Source of the DNA: Nematopogon swammerdamellus
Lineage: Eukaryota; Arthropoda; Insecta; Lepidoptera; Adelidae
Direction of reading: 5' to 3'
Assembly: GCA_946902875.1 (NCBI GenBank)
Contig: OX336353.1
Span: forward strand, 20,287,151-20,351,150
DNA length: 64,000 nt
Every line of letters starts with the position of its first letter. Positions within the stretch are counted from its first letter, which is position 1. This document shows, piece by piece, positions 1 through 11,036 of this stretch. The translations under genes and the position numbers were made by a program. The notes under the pieces are model-generated. The model made no database searches, was not told where the DNA came from, and saw nothing but the letters and a program-made list of their open reading frames with translations.

Positions 1-236
1 CTAGGCTGTCTAGCCTTTTAATACGACATTTGAAGACACCCAGATTAAAGGATTCGGTAATCAGCTAATCACACTCTCCGGAAGACAGTTCCACACCCTA
101 GCGGTGCGACAAAGAAACGATTTTGAGAACCCAAAAGCCCAACCCAATGTCAACGACAAAAGGGTGCTGAGTCTCTCTGCGACGAGTCACGCGGAGATAG
201 AACGGGTGGCAGGGAATAAGAAATGCTATAACTAAT
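1..236. other. left edge, no gene recognised
   Basis: No convincing exon or named repeat was recognised. The stretch ends at a long palindrome. Short open frames here lack family features. Confidence 0.4.
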
Positions 237-345
237 ATCAAAACAAACGTGCAGCTCGCACAACAAAATTTTATGGCTTAGTGAAGGGAGATTCCCTTCA
301 CTAAGCCATAAAACTTTATTATGCGAACTGCACGTTTGTTTTGAT
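237..345. repeat. 109-bp nearly loop-free palindrome
   Basis: Two arms of about 54 bp are reverse complements with only a handful of mismatches. They meet around position 291 at the sequence GGGAGATTCCC. This is the form of a very short foldback MITE or of an inverted duplication. No flanking duplication was identified, so the class is unknown. Confidence 0.75.
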
Positions 346-878
346 TTTCCACAGAGCAACGTCCGTGATAGTTTGTTAGGTTCTTCGTAGTATCCATGGA
401 ATGAGTAGAGCTCGAGTGTGTCATGCACGTCAGACAGATGTGAACGGTGGACGGGAGACAAGTAGAAACCTATTGCTACTGAGATTGACGCTAACAATTT
501 AACGCTAGCACGAACAAGGTATAGTCTTCGCCATCTAAACCCAGCGAAATTCCATAAGAGCTTAACTCATTGTTACCGCTAAGATTAGCCATGTGATATT
601 CGCGCTTATGTCTACTGCTGTAAAGTTCAGTTTAGCATAATTGAAATATAATCACAACTCAAATCAACAATACCAGAGAATAAAACAATAAAAGTTCATC
701 ATTGTATGGCTTTGCGCTGTGTTTTGATGGCGCAGATTATACAGGTGTTAGCGTCATGAACTCGCGAGCTCTTCATGTTTTGAAACTGTCGTTTTGTTTG
801 TTTGTTTGTTAGCTTTTAATGTGTCTTTTATACTTTTATCGTCAAGCAATTTGGTGAAAATCTTAATTCAACTTTAAA
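346..878. other. AT-rich spacer, nothing recognised
   Basis: This is ordinary AT-rich intergenic DNA without a supportable exon, tRNA or repeat copy that I can match elsewhere in the window. Confidence 0.4.
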
Positions 879-1572
879 TCCTACTAATATTATAAACGCG
901 AAAGTTTGTGAGGATGGATGTATGGATGTATGGATCTTTGTTCCTCTTTCACGCAAAAACAACTGAACGGATTTGGATGATACTTTACAGTACTATAGCT
1001 TATACATCAGAATAGCACAAAGGCTATCATTTATAAAGATATTGTGTAATAATTAAAAAAAATGTCAAAATATAACGATAAATGTCAAGAAAGTCGGAAA
1101 AATCCCGCCAACATCTCTTCTCCCAAGTAAAACAAAAGCCTATCAACGTCACATAAAAACTTCAATTTCTAATTCTGTTCTTTTGTTAAAATTTGCAGAA
1201 AACAAATACGGGCAGTACGGAAAGGCGCGGGGCGGTCTAAGCGGCGCGGGGCACCGCGGGGAAACGCGGGGCGGCGCGGAAAGGCGCGGGGGGTCGTGGA
1301 GCGGCGCGGGGCGGTGCGCGACGGCGGCGCGGGGCGGCGCGGGACGGTGCGTTGCGGCGCGGGTCGGCGGGGGGCGGCGCGGGACGGCACAGTGCGGCGC
1401 GGGACGGCGCGGTGCGGCGCGGGACGGCGTGGAGTGGCGCGGAAAGGCGCGGAAAGGCGCGGGCGGCGCGGGGCGACGCGGGACGGCGCGGGACGGCGCA
1501 GGTCGGTGTGGGGCGGCGCGGGACGGCGCTGGACGGCGCGGGGCGGCGAGCGAAGCCGCGGGCAAAATCTAG
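879..1572 (+). mobile_element. non-autonomous Helitron-like element
   Basis: The element begins with TCCTACTAATATTATAAA directly after an A and ends with CTAG directly before a T. This is the A|TC...CTAG|T arrangement of Helitrons, which make no target duplication. The 3' end carries the GCGAGCGAAGCCGCGGGCAA motif shared by three other copies in the window (14.3, 15.6 and 60.8 kb). There is no Rep/helicase open frame, so it is non-autonomous. Its right half is filled by a GC-rich minisatellite. Confidence 0.75.
1222..1552 (+). repeat. GC-rich minisatellite inside Helitron
   Basis: This is a degenerate tandem array of a roughly 10-bp unit close to GGCGCGGGAC, extending about 330 bp. It keeps several reading frames open on both strands (Gly/Arg-rich on plus, Pro/Arg-rich on minus). 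Those frames are an effect of the repeat and should not be annotated as proteins. Confidence 0.85.
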
Positions 1573-2277
1573 TAATTCATATTTTGTTTCATAATAACCT
1601 GAAATTCAAAATTCCACTCCATCAATTCAGATTTAATTGGAAAATTTAAAAGTACTTTTACAAAAACAAAAGTGATAGAACAAAAGATGTTCAAATTACA
1701 ACCCCTATATATATTATAATCGCCGGCAGTAGAATGACGTCCAGCGTCCTCTGATCCGCCTAATAGAAACCCAAAGCCTTAGCAACGTACTGCCCAAATA
1801 TAGCGCGCGGTCCGCGGGGGCGGCTCTGGCTCGCGGGGGTTGCGGGGGCGGCGCGGCGGGGGGCAGTAAATTGACTGTAGCCGGTGCCTCAAAGACGTCG
1901 CTGACCGACCGTCGCGTACATATTAATGAGAGGCAGGTATCGGGGGTGGCCGGGGGGGGCGGAGGGTGTCGTTATAGCGACGCGGGGGCGGAGCGGCGGG
2001 GGCGGGGGATGGGCGCCGCCGCTGGGGACGAACGCCGCGCCACAATGAAGCCGAGAATCGGCCAATACACCCCGACTGGGCCATCGCTTATGTTCAGTCG
2101 CGTAAAGATATTTTATTTACTAAAATAAAATGTCTTGATCTATATTTCGATATTATTTCTCTATGATTTCGATCAAGTGAAATCTTCGTAATATAAACCC
2201 AACTTGGTATAGCTTGTATTTAACTAGCATGTACTTATATATTGTATTGTTAATAAGCATTCTTATTATTATTTTAT
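1573..2277. other. intergenic with GC-rich block
   Basis: AT-rich DNA surrounds a GC-rich block at about 1,800-2,060. The open frame through the block has no family features. No function is assigned. Confidence 0.4.
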
Positions 2278-2467
2278 CTTCAATTCTTACGCTCAACTCT
2301 ATTGCTACACATTCCACTCTATTGTCGAATCTCAAACATCCAAAGGTTGACTGTAAGAAATCTCTGTAAGGGACAAGTCCGCCTTTGCACCTTATGTAAA
2401 TTTTGCAATGTACTTGTTATTGTATGTTTACTGGAGCAATAAAGCATTTTCGATCTATCTATCTATC
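2278..2467 (+). mobile_element. LINE-like 3' end with TCTA tail
   Basis: This repeat ends in an AATAAA signal and a short (ATCT)n tail, the form of a non-LTR retrotransposon 3' end. A reverse-oriented copy lies in CHP1 intron 1 (about 50,466-50,780). There a 144-bp MITE interrupts it, so this copy serves as the empty site for that insertion. Confidence 0.6.
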
Positions 2468-2536
2468 ATCAAATTTTGATACTTAAATATATCAAGTCAA
2501 TAATGGAATAACCAAAGTACCACGTACTAAAATATT

Positions 2537-2826
2537 TTTTTATGTAATCTGGTATGGGTGGCTGAGTCGGAGGGGCCAAAGCACATGCTCCGAACAGCCA
2601 ATATCACCTCCGAGAAGGTAGGTGCTATACCGGAGACTTCCATGGATTGCTGGCTATAGCTACTGGACTAGAGGAGAACACAACCGAAGCTGCTATGCGG
2701 CCATCTTACATCAAGTACGGTAAATTTTTTCGTCAGAAAAACTCATTGGTACACGCCGCCGACTGGATTCGAACCTCAGACCTCTCGCATAAGAAGCCGA
2801 TGCCGAAACCACTCGGCCACCCGCCG
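2537..2826 (-). mobile_element. SINE family B, core deleted
   Basis: Read on minus, it starts with a Ser/Leu-tRNA-like head with A box TGGCCGAGTGG and a B box close to GGTTCGAATCC. It ends in a short A-run after the conserved CCGGATTACAT-type 3' end. The middle of the body found in the full copies at 12.5 and 60.1 kb is missing. Confidence 0.8.
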
Positions 2827-2859
2827 CTTATAAAATAAATATAATAATATCAAAATAAA

Positions 2860-3240
2860 CATCTGAACCGAAGCGCTGGCTCGCCCGCAGCGCGGCTGCA
2901 GCAGCGCTCTCTCGCAGCTCCGCCTCGTATCTCGAGCGGCGGCGATACTTCCCGGCGCTGCCGCGCGCGCCGCGCGAGGGGGTCGTTTAGACGCAACGGG
3001 AGGGGGTGCGGCGAGATAGGGGGGCACACAGCGGCGGCGCCCCGGGCGAGCGCCCAAGAACCGGCGGGAAAAAAACAACCACTGACCAGCAACGCGACGC
3101 CGCCGCCTCCGCCGCCCGGGGGCGCGGAGCGAGTGGAAATTCGCTGCTGCAAAAAATAAGCATGCACGATGCTGGGAAAATGGAGTGAAAATCGGTGCGA
3201 AGTCGATCGATAGTCACAAGAGATGACCGAGGATAATATT
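2860..3240. other. GC-rich block
   Basis: This CpG-dense stretch sits in an otherwise AT-rich region. Overlapping frames are open on both strands, which points to composition rather than coding. It may be regulatory or transposon-derived, and the sequence does not decide which. Confidence 0.35.
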
Positions 3241-3247
3241 ACAAGCT

Positions 3248-3650
3248 GTACCCTAATCACGAGATTTAACCTACACCGCGTACTATTAAAGTATCTATGT
3301 ATGTAGTATTCGTACGTAGTTTATCATACATATTTCTTTAATCTAACACATTGTCACAAACTATTCTTGTTCGCCTGCATGTACTTCTCCCACATCCCAA
3401 AGGTTAGTTAGAATAGAATGCCTCGCGGCATTAAGCTCGCCTGTTGTACCTAATTTTGATAAATTGGTGTTCAATAAAGAATATATACATACATACATAC
3501 TACGCTACGCCGTCTTCTACGCATCATTTTGTATGGAGAAACAGAGCAGCGCCTCTAGTGATAGATTTGCGAACTTCGTTTCTCCATACAAAATGATGCG
3601 GAGAACACGGCGTAGTACGCAGTGTAAGTTAAATCTCGTGATTAGGGTAC
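3248..3650. mobile_element. TIR element, GTACCCTAATCACGAG ends
   Basis: Terminal inverted repeats of about 27 bp (GTACCCTAATCACGAGATTT at the left, its complement at the right) bound a 403-bp element. Inside are an inverted repeat at 3,502-3,617 and a LINE-like 3' end with AATAAAG and an (ATAC)n tail at about 3,385-3,500. A second copy lies at 29,837-30,398. No target duplication was resolved. Confidence 0.65.
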
Positions 3651-3675
3651 TGTACTGTTGCCTTACTTACGTCGT

Positions 3676-3985
3676 ACTGTGTGAGTCCGGTCCGGTACTT
3701 AAAAAGAATAGCCCCACTGCGTCTCTCCCCGTGCATGTCGTAAAAGGCGACTAAGCGATAAGGACGAGATGCCGTGCTAAAGGGCGAAAAGGTTGCCACC
3801 TCTCACCTTAGCGCGGTCCTTCCACCGAGTCATGCAGCAGGTGGGTCTTCGTGCCTTACTTGCTGCTTGATAGTTTATCTTATCCGTATACTTTGCTAAA
3901 CGTGATGGTCGGATTTGTGCTGTAATTAACAAGAGCACTTGCAGCACAACCCCGATTGACGAGATACAGCGTGCGGTATGTGTGT
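3676..3985 (+). repeat. interspersed repeat R3
   Basis: This repeat is recognised by the conserved segment TGTCGTAAAAGGCGACTAAG and a later hairpin around the sequence GCAGCACAAC. Other full or partial copies lie at about 8.6, 9.9, 11.5, 29.9, 31.0, 45.4 and 53.6 kb. Its class is not known from this window. Short frames within it are not genes. Confidence 0.65.
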
Positions 3986-4094
3986 AGGTAGCGAGAGAAG
4001 CGACACGCAGCACGGTACTGCGTAGCTGATCAAATGGCGCATAGAAACGATATCAACGAGCGGCAACATTTTAGAAGTTTTTTTTATTTCAAGT

Positions 4095-4697
4095 ATTTTA
4101 TTTTAAGTATCCGTCGTACGGTATGTGACCCTATTACTAAGCATACGCCGTCCGTCTGTCTGTATGTCTGGCTGTCCGTGTGTCTGTATGTCTGTCTGTT
4201 CGTCTGTCTGTCCGTCTGTCTCTCCGAGGGCTGTATCTCTTGAACCTTGATAGGTAGCCCGTTGAAATTTTCCCAGAATATGTGTTATTATGGCCGATAT
4301 AACAACAAATAAGAAAAATAAGAAAACGTTAAAAATTAAGGAGGGCACCCAAACAAGAAACGTACTATAAAATAGATTAGTCACACTATCGAATACTAGA
4401 GGGCCCCACAGGCTTTTATACATTGCAATGTGAGGATCAATCGCCAGAGGGAGAATCACGCGCCATCTACCGAAAATACTCTTTTCGTTAGATGGCGCGC
4501 ATACACTTTTTAGTTTCTTGTATGGGGACCACAAGAAACTAAAAAGTGTATGCGCGCCATCTACTGAAAAGAGTAACCTTTTAACTAATATTAAGTAATC
4601 TTTTTCTAATACATAGATAGCGTGAGTGGCGCTGCCCATGACATGGCGATACGGAACCCTCGGTGCGCGAGTTCGGCTCGCACTTGGCCGGGTTTTT
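4095..4697 (-). mobile_element. interspersed repeat RG
   Basis: Read on minus, this repeat starts near AACCGGCCAAGTGCGAG and carries GGGTTCCGTATCGCCATG. It ends with clustered ACAGACAG/GACGGAC motifs and a GGAACCCTA-type end. Ten or more related pieces occur in the window. This copy also contains an inverted repeat at about 4,470-4,580 around the segment GTATGCGCGCCATCTA. Its 202-residue minus-strand frame is repeat DNA, not a gene. Confidence 0.7.
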
Positions 4698-5129
4698 TTA
4701 CATTTTAGCATCCTGTCTAGTTAGTGAAAAATATTTCTTTATTTTTAGTATTTATACTGACTGATGTTATATTTTGTCGCTGTCTCATAGACAATACATA
4801 CGTAATTAATCTGTTGTTTCTTTCATAAAGATGTAGGTAATGTATATTTCAAGATTTCGAGGCGACTTTATGAATTATGTGGAGTTCACGTTTAGTTGTC
4901 GTCATACTGTCAGTTAAAGTAGGAGTGACTTGTACGGCGCAATGTCGCGTTGTTGTTACATGTCATGTTGACAGCTACCAACTTAATTTAGACAAACAAT
5001 AGCGCGGAATGTCGCCAGCGGCCAGCTAGAGATAACAGGCGAGGCGCGGGATCGCTACTGTATCCAGAATATTGCACAATATTAAATATTGTATATGTGC
5101 CGGGAATGATAGTTCTATTAGTAATGTAA
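4698..5129. other. AT-rich spacer, nothing recognised
   Basis: No exon or matched repeat was found. Confidence 0.35.
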
Positions 5130-5285
5130 GGGGGCAGACCTGCATACTTACTTGTTAGGTTTTGCATCGTGCTGTGTCTGCTCCCTTTCAGCTAAAAAAA
5201 AATTTTTTTAAATTTTTATAATCCTGTTGTTATTTTATATTTTTAACTGAATAAACGTTTTTCTTTCTTTCTTTCTTTCTTAAGG
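5130..5285 (+). mobile_element. LINE-like 3' end with CTTT tail
   Basis: A 3'-UTR-like stretch has the signal AATAAA followed by (TTTC)n at about 5,262-5,281. This is typical of a 5'-truncated non-LTR retrotransposon. Confidence 0.45.
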
Positions 5286-5762
5286 AAATCTCAGGCAACC
5301 TTTACTATTGTTCGTTTCGTAATAAAACTCGTAGACTTGTGGACTGAAGTATATTGAGGAACGTGCAAGTGCTTGGAAAAGACTGAAGTGTGCCGGTTGG
5401 ACTGGAGTGGCGGACCTGTGCGGCGCAGGCGTGCGGGGAGAGCGGGATCGTCGACCGCGCGTCTAAAGTGCGATTAACTGCATTGTGTGTAGATCCGGCA
5501 CATATCTTTGTCATTCGGGAATTTACCCTAAAACAGATTCATTTTTATTCTGCCATACTTTTATCTATCTGCTCGAATGTGAATGTTTCTCCACACTCAA
5601 TAAAAATTCAAGTAGGTATATAATTTTTTTTTTCATTTAACACTAACAATCCCAAGCACGACTGGTAGATAATGTTTTAGGCTTTAAGTCCGCCTCTTGT
5701 CACTTCTTTTGTGCAATAAATTATTTTTCATTTAATTTCATTCAATAAACTATAGGCCATGA
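5286..5762. other. spacer with second LINE-like tail
   Basis: At about 5,650-5,755 a segment ends in AATAAA-type signals, and a related segment occurs at about 10,140-10,230. Nothing else is recognised. Confidence 0.35.
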
Positions 5763-5821
5763 GAGAGTGTCGTCCCTGTCGCACAGAGATGTGCGAGTTC
5801 GTGCGACAGGGACGACGCTCT
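5763..5821. repeat. short hairpin
   Basis: Arms of about 21 bp centred on GTCGTCCCTGTCGCAC are reverse complements separated by about 16 bp. Confidence 0.65.
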
Positions 5822-6150
5822 ACAACCGCATTGTCTCTTTCTAAAGCTCGATGTTCTTTATTTACTGCCGGGTACTGTACCTATGTATCGTGTGAAAAAT
5901 GCTATTGTGTGTCTATGCTAAATCAATCAATCAATCAATATACTTGAATGTTGATAAATCTACATCAGTCTACTAGTGTGAGAGAGATGAACGCACTCGT
6001 ATATTTGTAATCTTGTTTTGTTCACACCATGTATTGGTTTTGCCTTTGTTAGCCAGTTGTTAGTCTGTAATATGCTTTTAATCTCCTCGCATAGCGTAGT
6101 CTGGCACTCGAAGCTCTCGTGCGGATCCCGCGCGCAGCGTCTGCCGATGC

Positions 6151-6732
6151 TAGGGTTGCCAACCATACTATTTAAAGTATCATTTGTATTTTAAAGTTAT
6201 AAGTTTTAAGGATTATAGGGGGGGGATTATAAGTTTGACACCAACGTCTGTCTCTGTCTGTATCCGTCTGTGGCATCGTAGCTCCCAAACGGATGAACAG
6301 ATTTGGATGTGGTTTTTTTATTTGAAATTTGGGCTCGAATTTGGGTTAACAGGGATGGTTCTTAGCTTGTTAGCTTAGTTTGTTTATTTAAAATGTTTTA
6401 TTTTATACTTGTGCCTATTTGTAACCGCATAAATATATCTACCTATCTCTTTAAGCGAATGTTTGTGCCGTTCTTTGAGATTAATAAAAATTCTATAAAC
6501 CGAAGAGAAAATACGTATTTTCAAAATATTTTCTTTTTCTTAAAAATTTTGGTTTTCTGCTTTCAAAGACATTGTTTACCCGTGAATGGTTGTTACCTCC
6601 CGGGAATCTATAAACATTCCAATTTTCAAAAAGATAGCTCAGACAGACGGACGGACCTGACCTATTTTATAAAGCTCCATGCCGACATCGCGATCGTTGG
6701 CTACGAAGCCCTAAAAAAAGTTGATAACCCTA
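6151..6732. mobile_element. hAT-like MITE with 8-bp TSD
   Basis: The element starts TAGGGTTGCCAA and ends TTGATAACCCTA. It is flanked by GCCGATGC (6,143-6,150) and GCTGATGC (6,733-6,740), which match at seven of eight bases, as expected for an aged 8-bp hAT duplication. An internal segment near 6,240-6,400 is related to one at about 7,980-8,100 in the opposite orientation. No transposase frame is present. Confidence 0.7.
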
Positions 6733-7060
6733 GCTGATGCGGACTGCGGCGGAGGCGGTCGGCGCGCGGAGGGAGGGGCGGTGGAAAGTGCGGCGGGGGG
6801 GGGGCGGGGGGGGGGGGGGGGAGGGGGATAGCAGCGCGGCGCGACGACGAGACGCGACGAGAGCGCTACGTTAGCGCTAATCCGCGATAAGTACCGCGCG
6901 CTTCTCCGGCGTGCCTCGTCTCCGCCCGCACCCCTCCGCGCCGCGCGACGCGACGCCTCCGCCGCACCGCACCCCCTCCCCGCCCCGCCCCGCCCGCCGC
7001 CAACACGCTGCGCTGATAAGACCGACCGAGCGCACTGTCCCAATGTGTCGTTGTAATGCG
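6733..7060. other. GC-rich block with G-run
   Basis: GC-rich DNA includes a long run of G at about 6,792-6,823. It ends at a consensus 5' splice donor (GTAAGT at 7,060-7,065). It could be a noncoding first exon or promoter, but no coding evidence exists and the donor may be chance. Confidence 0.3.
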
Positions 7061-7347
7061 TAAGTAATAATAATAATTTATTTATTTTATTACTGACCTG
7101 CGGGTCTACCTACCGGCGTTAACTCACTCGCTACGCTAACTCACACCAAATATTCGCATATTTCAACTAATAGACAGGCCGGATGCCTCACCGAACGCCT
7201 TCTGATTGGTTGAGTGAGATCGTTTCTCATACTCACATCGGCGAGTGAGTAACGCTGGTACAGGGGCTGGTAAGCAAGCGCGAGTTCGCGCCAGTATGTA
7301 CGAGTATGTAGGTACCTACGCGACGGTTTGTTTATTATCTAAACGCA
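7061..7347. other. spacer, nothing recognised
   Basis: AT-rich intergenic DNA without a supportable feature. Confidence 0.3.
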
Positions 7348-7650
7348 TATCTACACCTGCTGCTTCACCATTCGGAACCGATGTAAAACTGTAGGACCCT
7401 TCCCTTGCCCCTTACTAGGTGGTAGGCTCAAATTGCAGCCGACTGGGTTGATACCACCGTACTGGATGTAATAGGGCCGCATGGCAGCCTCGGTTGTGTT
7501 CTCCTCTAGTCCAGTATAGCCAGCAATCCAGGGAAGTCTCCGGTATGGCACCTACCTTCTCTCTCGGAGGTGATATTGGCTGGTCGGAGCATGCGCTTTG
7601 GCCCCTCCGACTCATTAGATATACCGGAGTGCATAAAAAAAAATATTTAC
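7348..7650 (+). mobile_element. SINE family B, 5'-truncated
   Basis: This is the body and 3' end of the tRNA-headed SINE, with the shared core TTACTAGGTGGTAGGCTC and a final A-run. The tRNA-like head is missing. Confidence 0.8.
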
Positions 7651-7711
7651 CTACTAATACTGCGAACATGAATGATGACGTCGCGTCTCAGCTCATCGTT
7701 ACCCGACCCAT

Positions 7712-7870
7712 AAAAAGTCAAAAATAATTTCCGTTTACTTATACGTTTAGGAGTCGGGGAGAAAGGGACTGCTAAAAAATACCCGCGTAGCTCTGAGTTT
7801 TTATATTTTATTTACTTAGCGATCCCCCGACTCCTTTAAGTAAGTAAACGGAAATTATTTTTGACTTTTT
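7712..7870. repeat. inverted repeat, MITE-like
   Basis: Arms of about 45 bp include AAAAATAATTTCCGTTTACT on the left and its complement on the right, around a loop of about 70 bp. This is consistent with a small foldback MITE. Confidence 0.7.
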
Positions 7871-8527
7871 AGGGGTGGGGCATTTTTTAAATTTGTAATC
7901 TAACTTTTATATCAATATTTTTTTTTAAAACCGCTTCCAAATCGGTCCATTCGATTTTTTTATCACTTCATTGATTGATTACTAACATAGCTAAGAACCA
8001 TCCCAGTTAAACCAGCTTTCTAATAAAAAAAACGCATCCAAATAGGTCCATCCGTTTGGGAGCTGCGATGCCACAGACAGACGGAGGCGTCAATCTTATA
8101 TATAAAACCCATCCCAGCGTCGGGGATTAAAAACACAAGACAATTTAACTAGATTAGTTATAATTTTATAAATGTATAAATGTCAGCCTACATAGCCCGT
8201 GACACCTAGTCTCTGTCGCAGGTGTCATAAGTGCTTCCGTGACACCTAGTTGCGTTGTTGACGTTAGTGCCGGTGGTAAGTACTGTAAATTGTTATTAAT
8301 TAGATACTAGACAGACGGGTACATCAATGGGAGGCAAACTATTTTTGTCAGCTATATAACTTCGCCATTAATTAATTAATTAGCCCGTTAATAAGCGCAT
8401 TAGGTACATTTTGAGCGTGTTGTTTAGATATTTTTTCTTCAATAATTTTCCTGTCAATAAGTTCTGGGCATTGGCCAACCCCACAATCAGCACTTGGGTT
8501 GAACGGAGCCCATGTCGCACCTCGTAT
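7871..8527. other. spacer with dispersed repeat
   Basis: At about 7,980-8,100 lies a piece related to the interior of the 6.15-kb hAT MITE (shared wording around CCGTTTGGGAGCT). The rest is unremarkable AT-rich DNA. Confidence 0.35.
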
Positions 8528-8675
8528 AGTAAAAAACCGGCCAAGTGCGAGTCAGACTTGCGCGTTCCGGTTTCCGTACCACCACACAATATATTAGTAC
8601 ATATCACACACGCTGAATCCCGACAATCGGGGTAAACAGAGTAATCGGTGTTGTGCTGCAAGAACTCTGGTAATA
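8528..8675. repeat. RG and R3 repeat fragments
   Basis: A plus-strand RG start (AAACCGGCCAAGTGCGAGTC) at about 8,530 is followed by a minus-strand R3 piece with the GGTGTTGTGCTGCAAG segment. Confidence 0.55.
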
Positions 8676-8760
8676 TATTAGTGTTATGTATTTACCAAAA
8701 AAAATGTGTTTTCTTTCATTCAGGATCCTTACCGCAAGCCCGACTCATATTTGGCCTGTT

Positions 8761-9125
8761 TTAGGGTTCCGTATCCCTTACTAAACCTAAGCCGTCTGTC
8801 TGTATGTCTGTCAGTCCGTCTGTCTGTCCGAGGGCTGTATCTCTTGAACCGTAATAGGTAGCCCGTTGAAATTTTCACAGAATATGTGTTATTATGGCCG
8901 ATAAAACAACAAATAATAAAAATAAGAAAAAGTGAAAATGTCATGGGGGTCATGGGGGTCATGGGGGTACTGGTCATACAAGAAACTAAAAAAAATTATG
9001 CGCGCCATCTAGCGAAAACAGTATGAAGCATTTTAACTAATTCATATATGGCGTGAGTGGCGCCGACGATGATATGGCGATACGGAACCCTCGGTGTGCG
9101 AGTTCGACTCGCACTTGGCCGCTTT
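8761..9125 (-). mobile_element. interspersed repeat RG
   Basis: A near-full minus-strand copy runs from GGGTTCCGTATC through the GTCTGTCTG-rich segment to CTCGCACTTGGCCG. A short GTCATGGGG triplication lies at about 8,938-8,966. Confidence 0.7.
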
Positions 9126-9301
9126 TTTATTATTTGTTGTTTACTTTTGAATTTGCACTATAAACACACCAAGTTTGACGCTTGCATGTATTAGGTACCA
9201 TTTTTACGATAGAGCAAAAGCAAAAATACATTGAAAAAAACATCTTTCTTATATTATGGGGACCCAAATTTTTTTGTGTTTTTTTTTTTTTTTATGTGTG
9301 T

Positions 9302-9420
9302 TATTCCTTAGGTTATCCTCCATATTACGGTATTACGGTTCAAAAGATAGGACAGACGGACGGACGGACAACCGGCATAGGCTAATGCAACAGGATCCCG
9401 TACGGTACGTAACTCTAAAA
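9302..9420 (+). repeat. RG repeat fragment
   Basis: A 3' fragment carries ACAGACGGACGGACGGACAA and an altered end. Confidence 0.5.
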
Positions 9421-9535
9421 AACCAAAACTGTGCCTGTAAGTACTACGAACGTAGGTACTTTAGATTAATTAGAGCTAGTGCTATATTAAGTATTCTGTA
9501 GTTAGAGGCACCTAGACATTCGAACAATAACACCA

Positions 9536-9912
9536 TTTTTTTTTTATGGAACCTGACACGGTTGGCTACATCACCTACAACATCCGTGATGTCAGCCCAT
9601 AACACAGGGTGAACTAGGTGCAATGTCAGTGCTTCCCTTCATTTCATGTCGGCTACACTAAAGTGGACGGAAAACACGAACTATTTACATAGCCGTTTCG
9701 ACCGACGTTTCGTTCAGTGCGGTGGTACCAACCCGGCCGGGATAAACCCTACCACCTAGTAAGGTAAGAAGGGAAGGGACCTACAGTTTAACGTGGAATC
9801 CGAACCACGGTCAGCCTCCAACGGTCGAGCGGTCACCCATCCAAACACTAACCGCGCTCAGCGTTGCTTAATAACAGTTGACTAACCAACCGCGCCACTG
9901 AGCTACCGAGGC
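9536..9912 (-). mobile_element. SINE family A, full length
   Basis: Read on minus, the head is GCCTCGGTAGCTCAGTGG (tRNA-like A box). A 5S-rRNA-like stretch follows, then a B-box-like GTGGTTCGGATTCCAC, the shared SINE core, and a 3' end of TCAGTTTCCATA-type plus an A-run. Small substitutions are visible relative to other copies. It would be transcribed by RNA polymerase III and moved by a partner LINE. It has no coding capacity. Confidence 0.85.
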
Positions 9913-9917
9913 AGACG

Positions 9918-10005
9918 AATGTTCTTATCCCTTAGTCGACTTTTACGACATGCGACGGGGAGAGATGCAGTGGGGCTATTCTTTTTAAGTACCGACCCCA
10001 CACGG
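9918..10005 (-). repeat. R3 repeat fragment
   Basis: Minus-strand piece with CGACTTTTACGACATGCGAC, adjoining the SINE A head. Confidence 0.55.
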
Positions 10006-10749
10006 TACAGAGACCACCTACTACATCTACTACATTATATGTATTTTAAACGCATATGTTTAGGTAAACGCAATTTTTATGTGGGTGTTCTTTTTTAGAA
10101 TATTTCGCAATATACATCTACGTTAGCCATAATCTCACCAGCCATTATTGGTAGAGAATTCCTTCAGCCTTTAATTCCACCTTTTGCCACTTTGTATTAT
10201 GCAAAAACAAATTATTTAAATTTCATTTCAACACTTATGTATGAGTTTGTCACTAGTACGGGTGGCTCTAGTCTAGCGCTAGTAAAGGTTATCGTAGGCT
10301 ACCAGCTTATACAGCACCATCAACAAGTGGCTCATTCCTCGCACGCTGCTGCAAACTTTTCAACTTGCTCCCTCCGCCCCCCCAACCCCCACCCCGCCCC
10401 CGGCGCCACCCTTCCTCCGCCCCCGCACACAAATACATTTAGGACTGACTGACTGGCTGATGGGCGGGGGGAGGGGGGAGAGGCCGAAGAAGGTCGGAGT
10501 TCAATCAAACGCGTTTTACGTTTTACTGAAACACTTTTACGGCATTTAAAATTCAGATTCGCCCACCGATCACGTGAATGAGATATTTAGACGAAGGCTC
10601 TGTTGATAGCGGATAGAACAAAATTGTGACAAGTTCGAGTACCAAGTTGTCGAGTAGTAAGTTGCCATAAGAATGCTTAATAATTAATAAACAATAAACA
10701 AATAAAACAAATTAGTTTGAACGCTGCTGTGAATCGACGGCCGATCGTG
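10006..10749. other. spacer with C-rich and G-rich tracts
   Basis: A LINE-like tail related to the 5.65-kb segment lies at about 10,140-10,230. A C-rich tract at 10,369-10,430 is followed by a G-rich tract near 10,465. No exon is seen. Confidence 0.35.
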
Positions 10750-11036
10750 ACGCACACCCTAGCACGGTCAAACTTTGCATGGATGACCGTTCGACCGTTG
10801 AGGTCGACCGTGTTTCGAATTCCACTTAAAACTGAAGGTCCCTACCCTTAACCTTACTATATGGTAAGGTTTGAACCCGCCCGGATTGATACCACATCGG
10901 AATGAATGAAAAGCCGTTCCAAAAGAGGCTACCTACCTATGTAATAGTTAGTGATTTGCCTCCAGTTCAGTATAGCCGTCACTACCAAAGGGAAGCAATG
11001 ACATGGCACCTAGTTCACCGAGGTACTATGTCTGTC
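10750..11036 (+). mobile_element. degenerate SINE family A
   Basis: It retains GGATGACCGTTCGACCGTTG of the 5S-like and B-box region, the core (CCTTACTATATGGTAAGG) and the TGACATGGCACCTAGTTCAC segment. Many substitutions mark it as an old copy. Confidence 0.6.

Noticed and set aside
1149..1649. Pro/Arg- and Gly/Arg-rich open frames
   Set aside because: They are produced by the GC-rich minisatellite in a Helitron.
4103..4711. 202-codon minus-strand frame
   Set aside because: It falls within an RG repeat copy and has no domain. Other copies of the repeat do not keep the frame.
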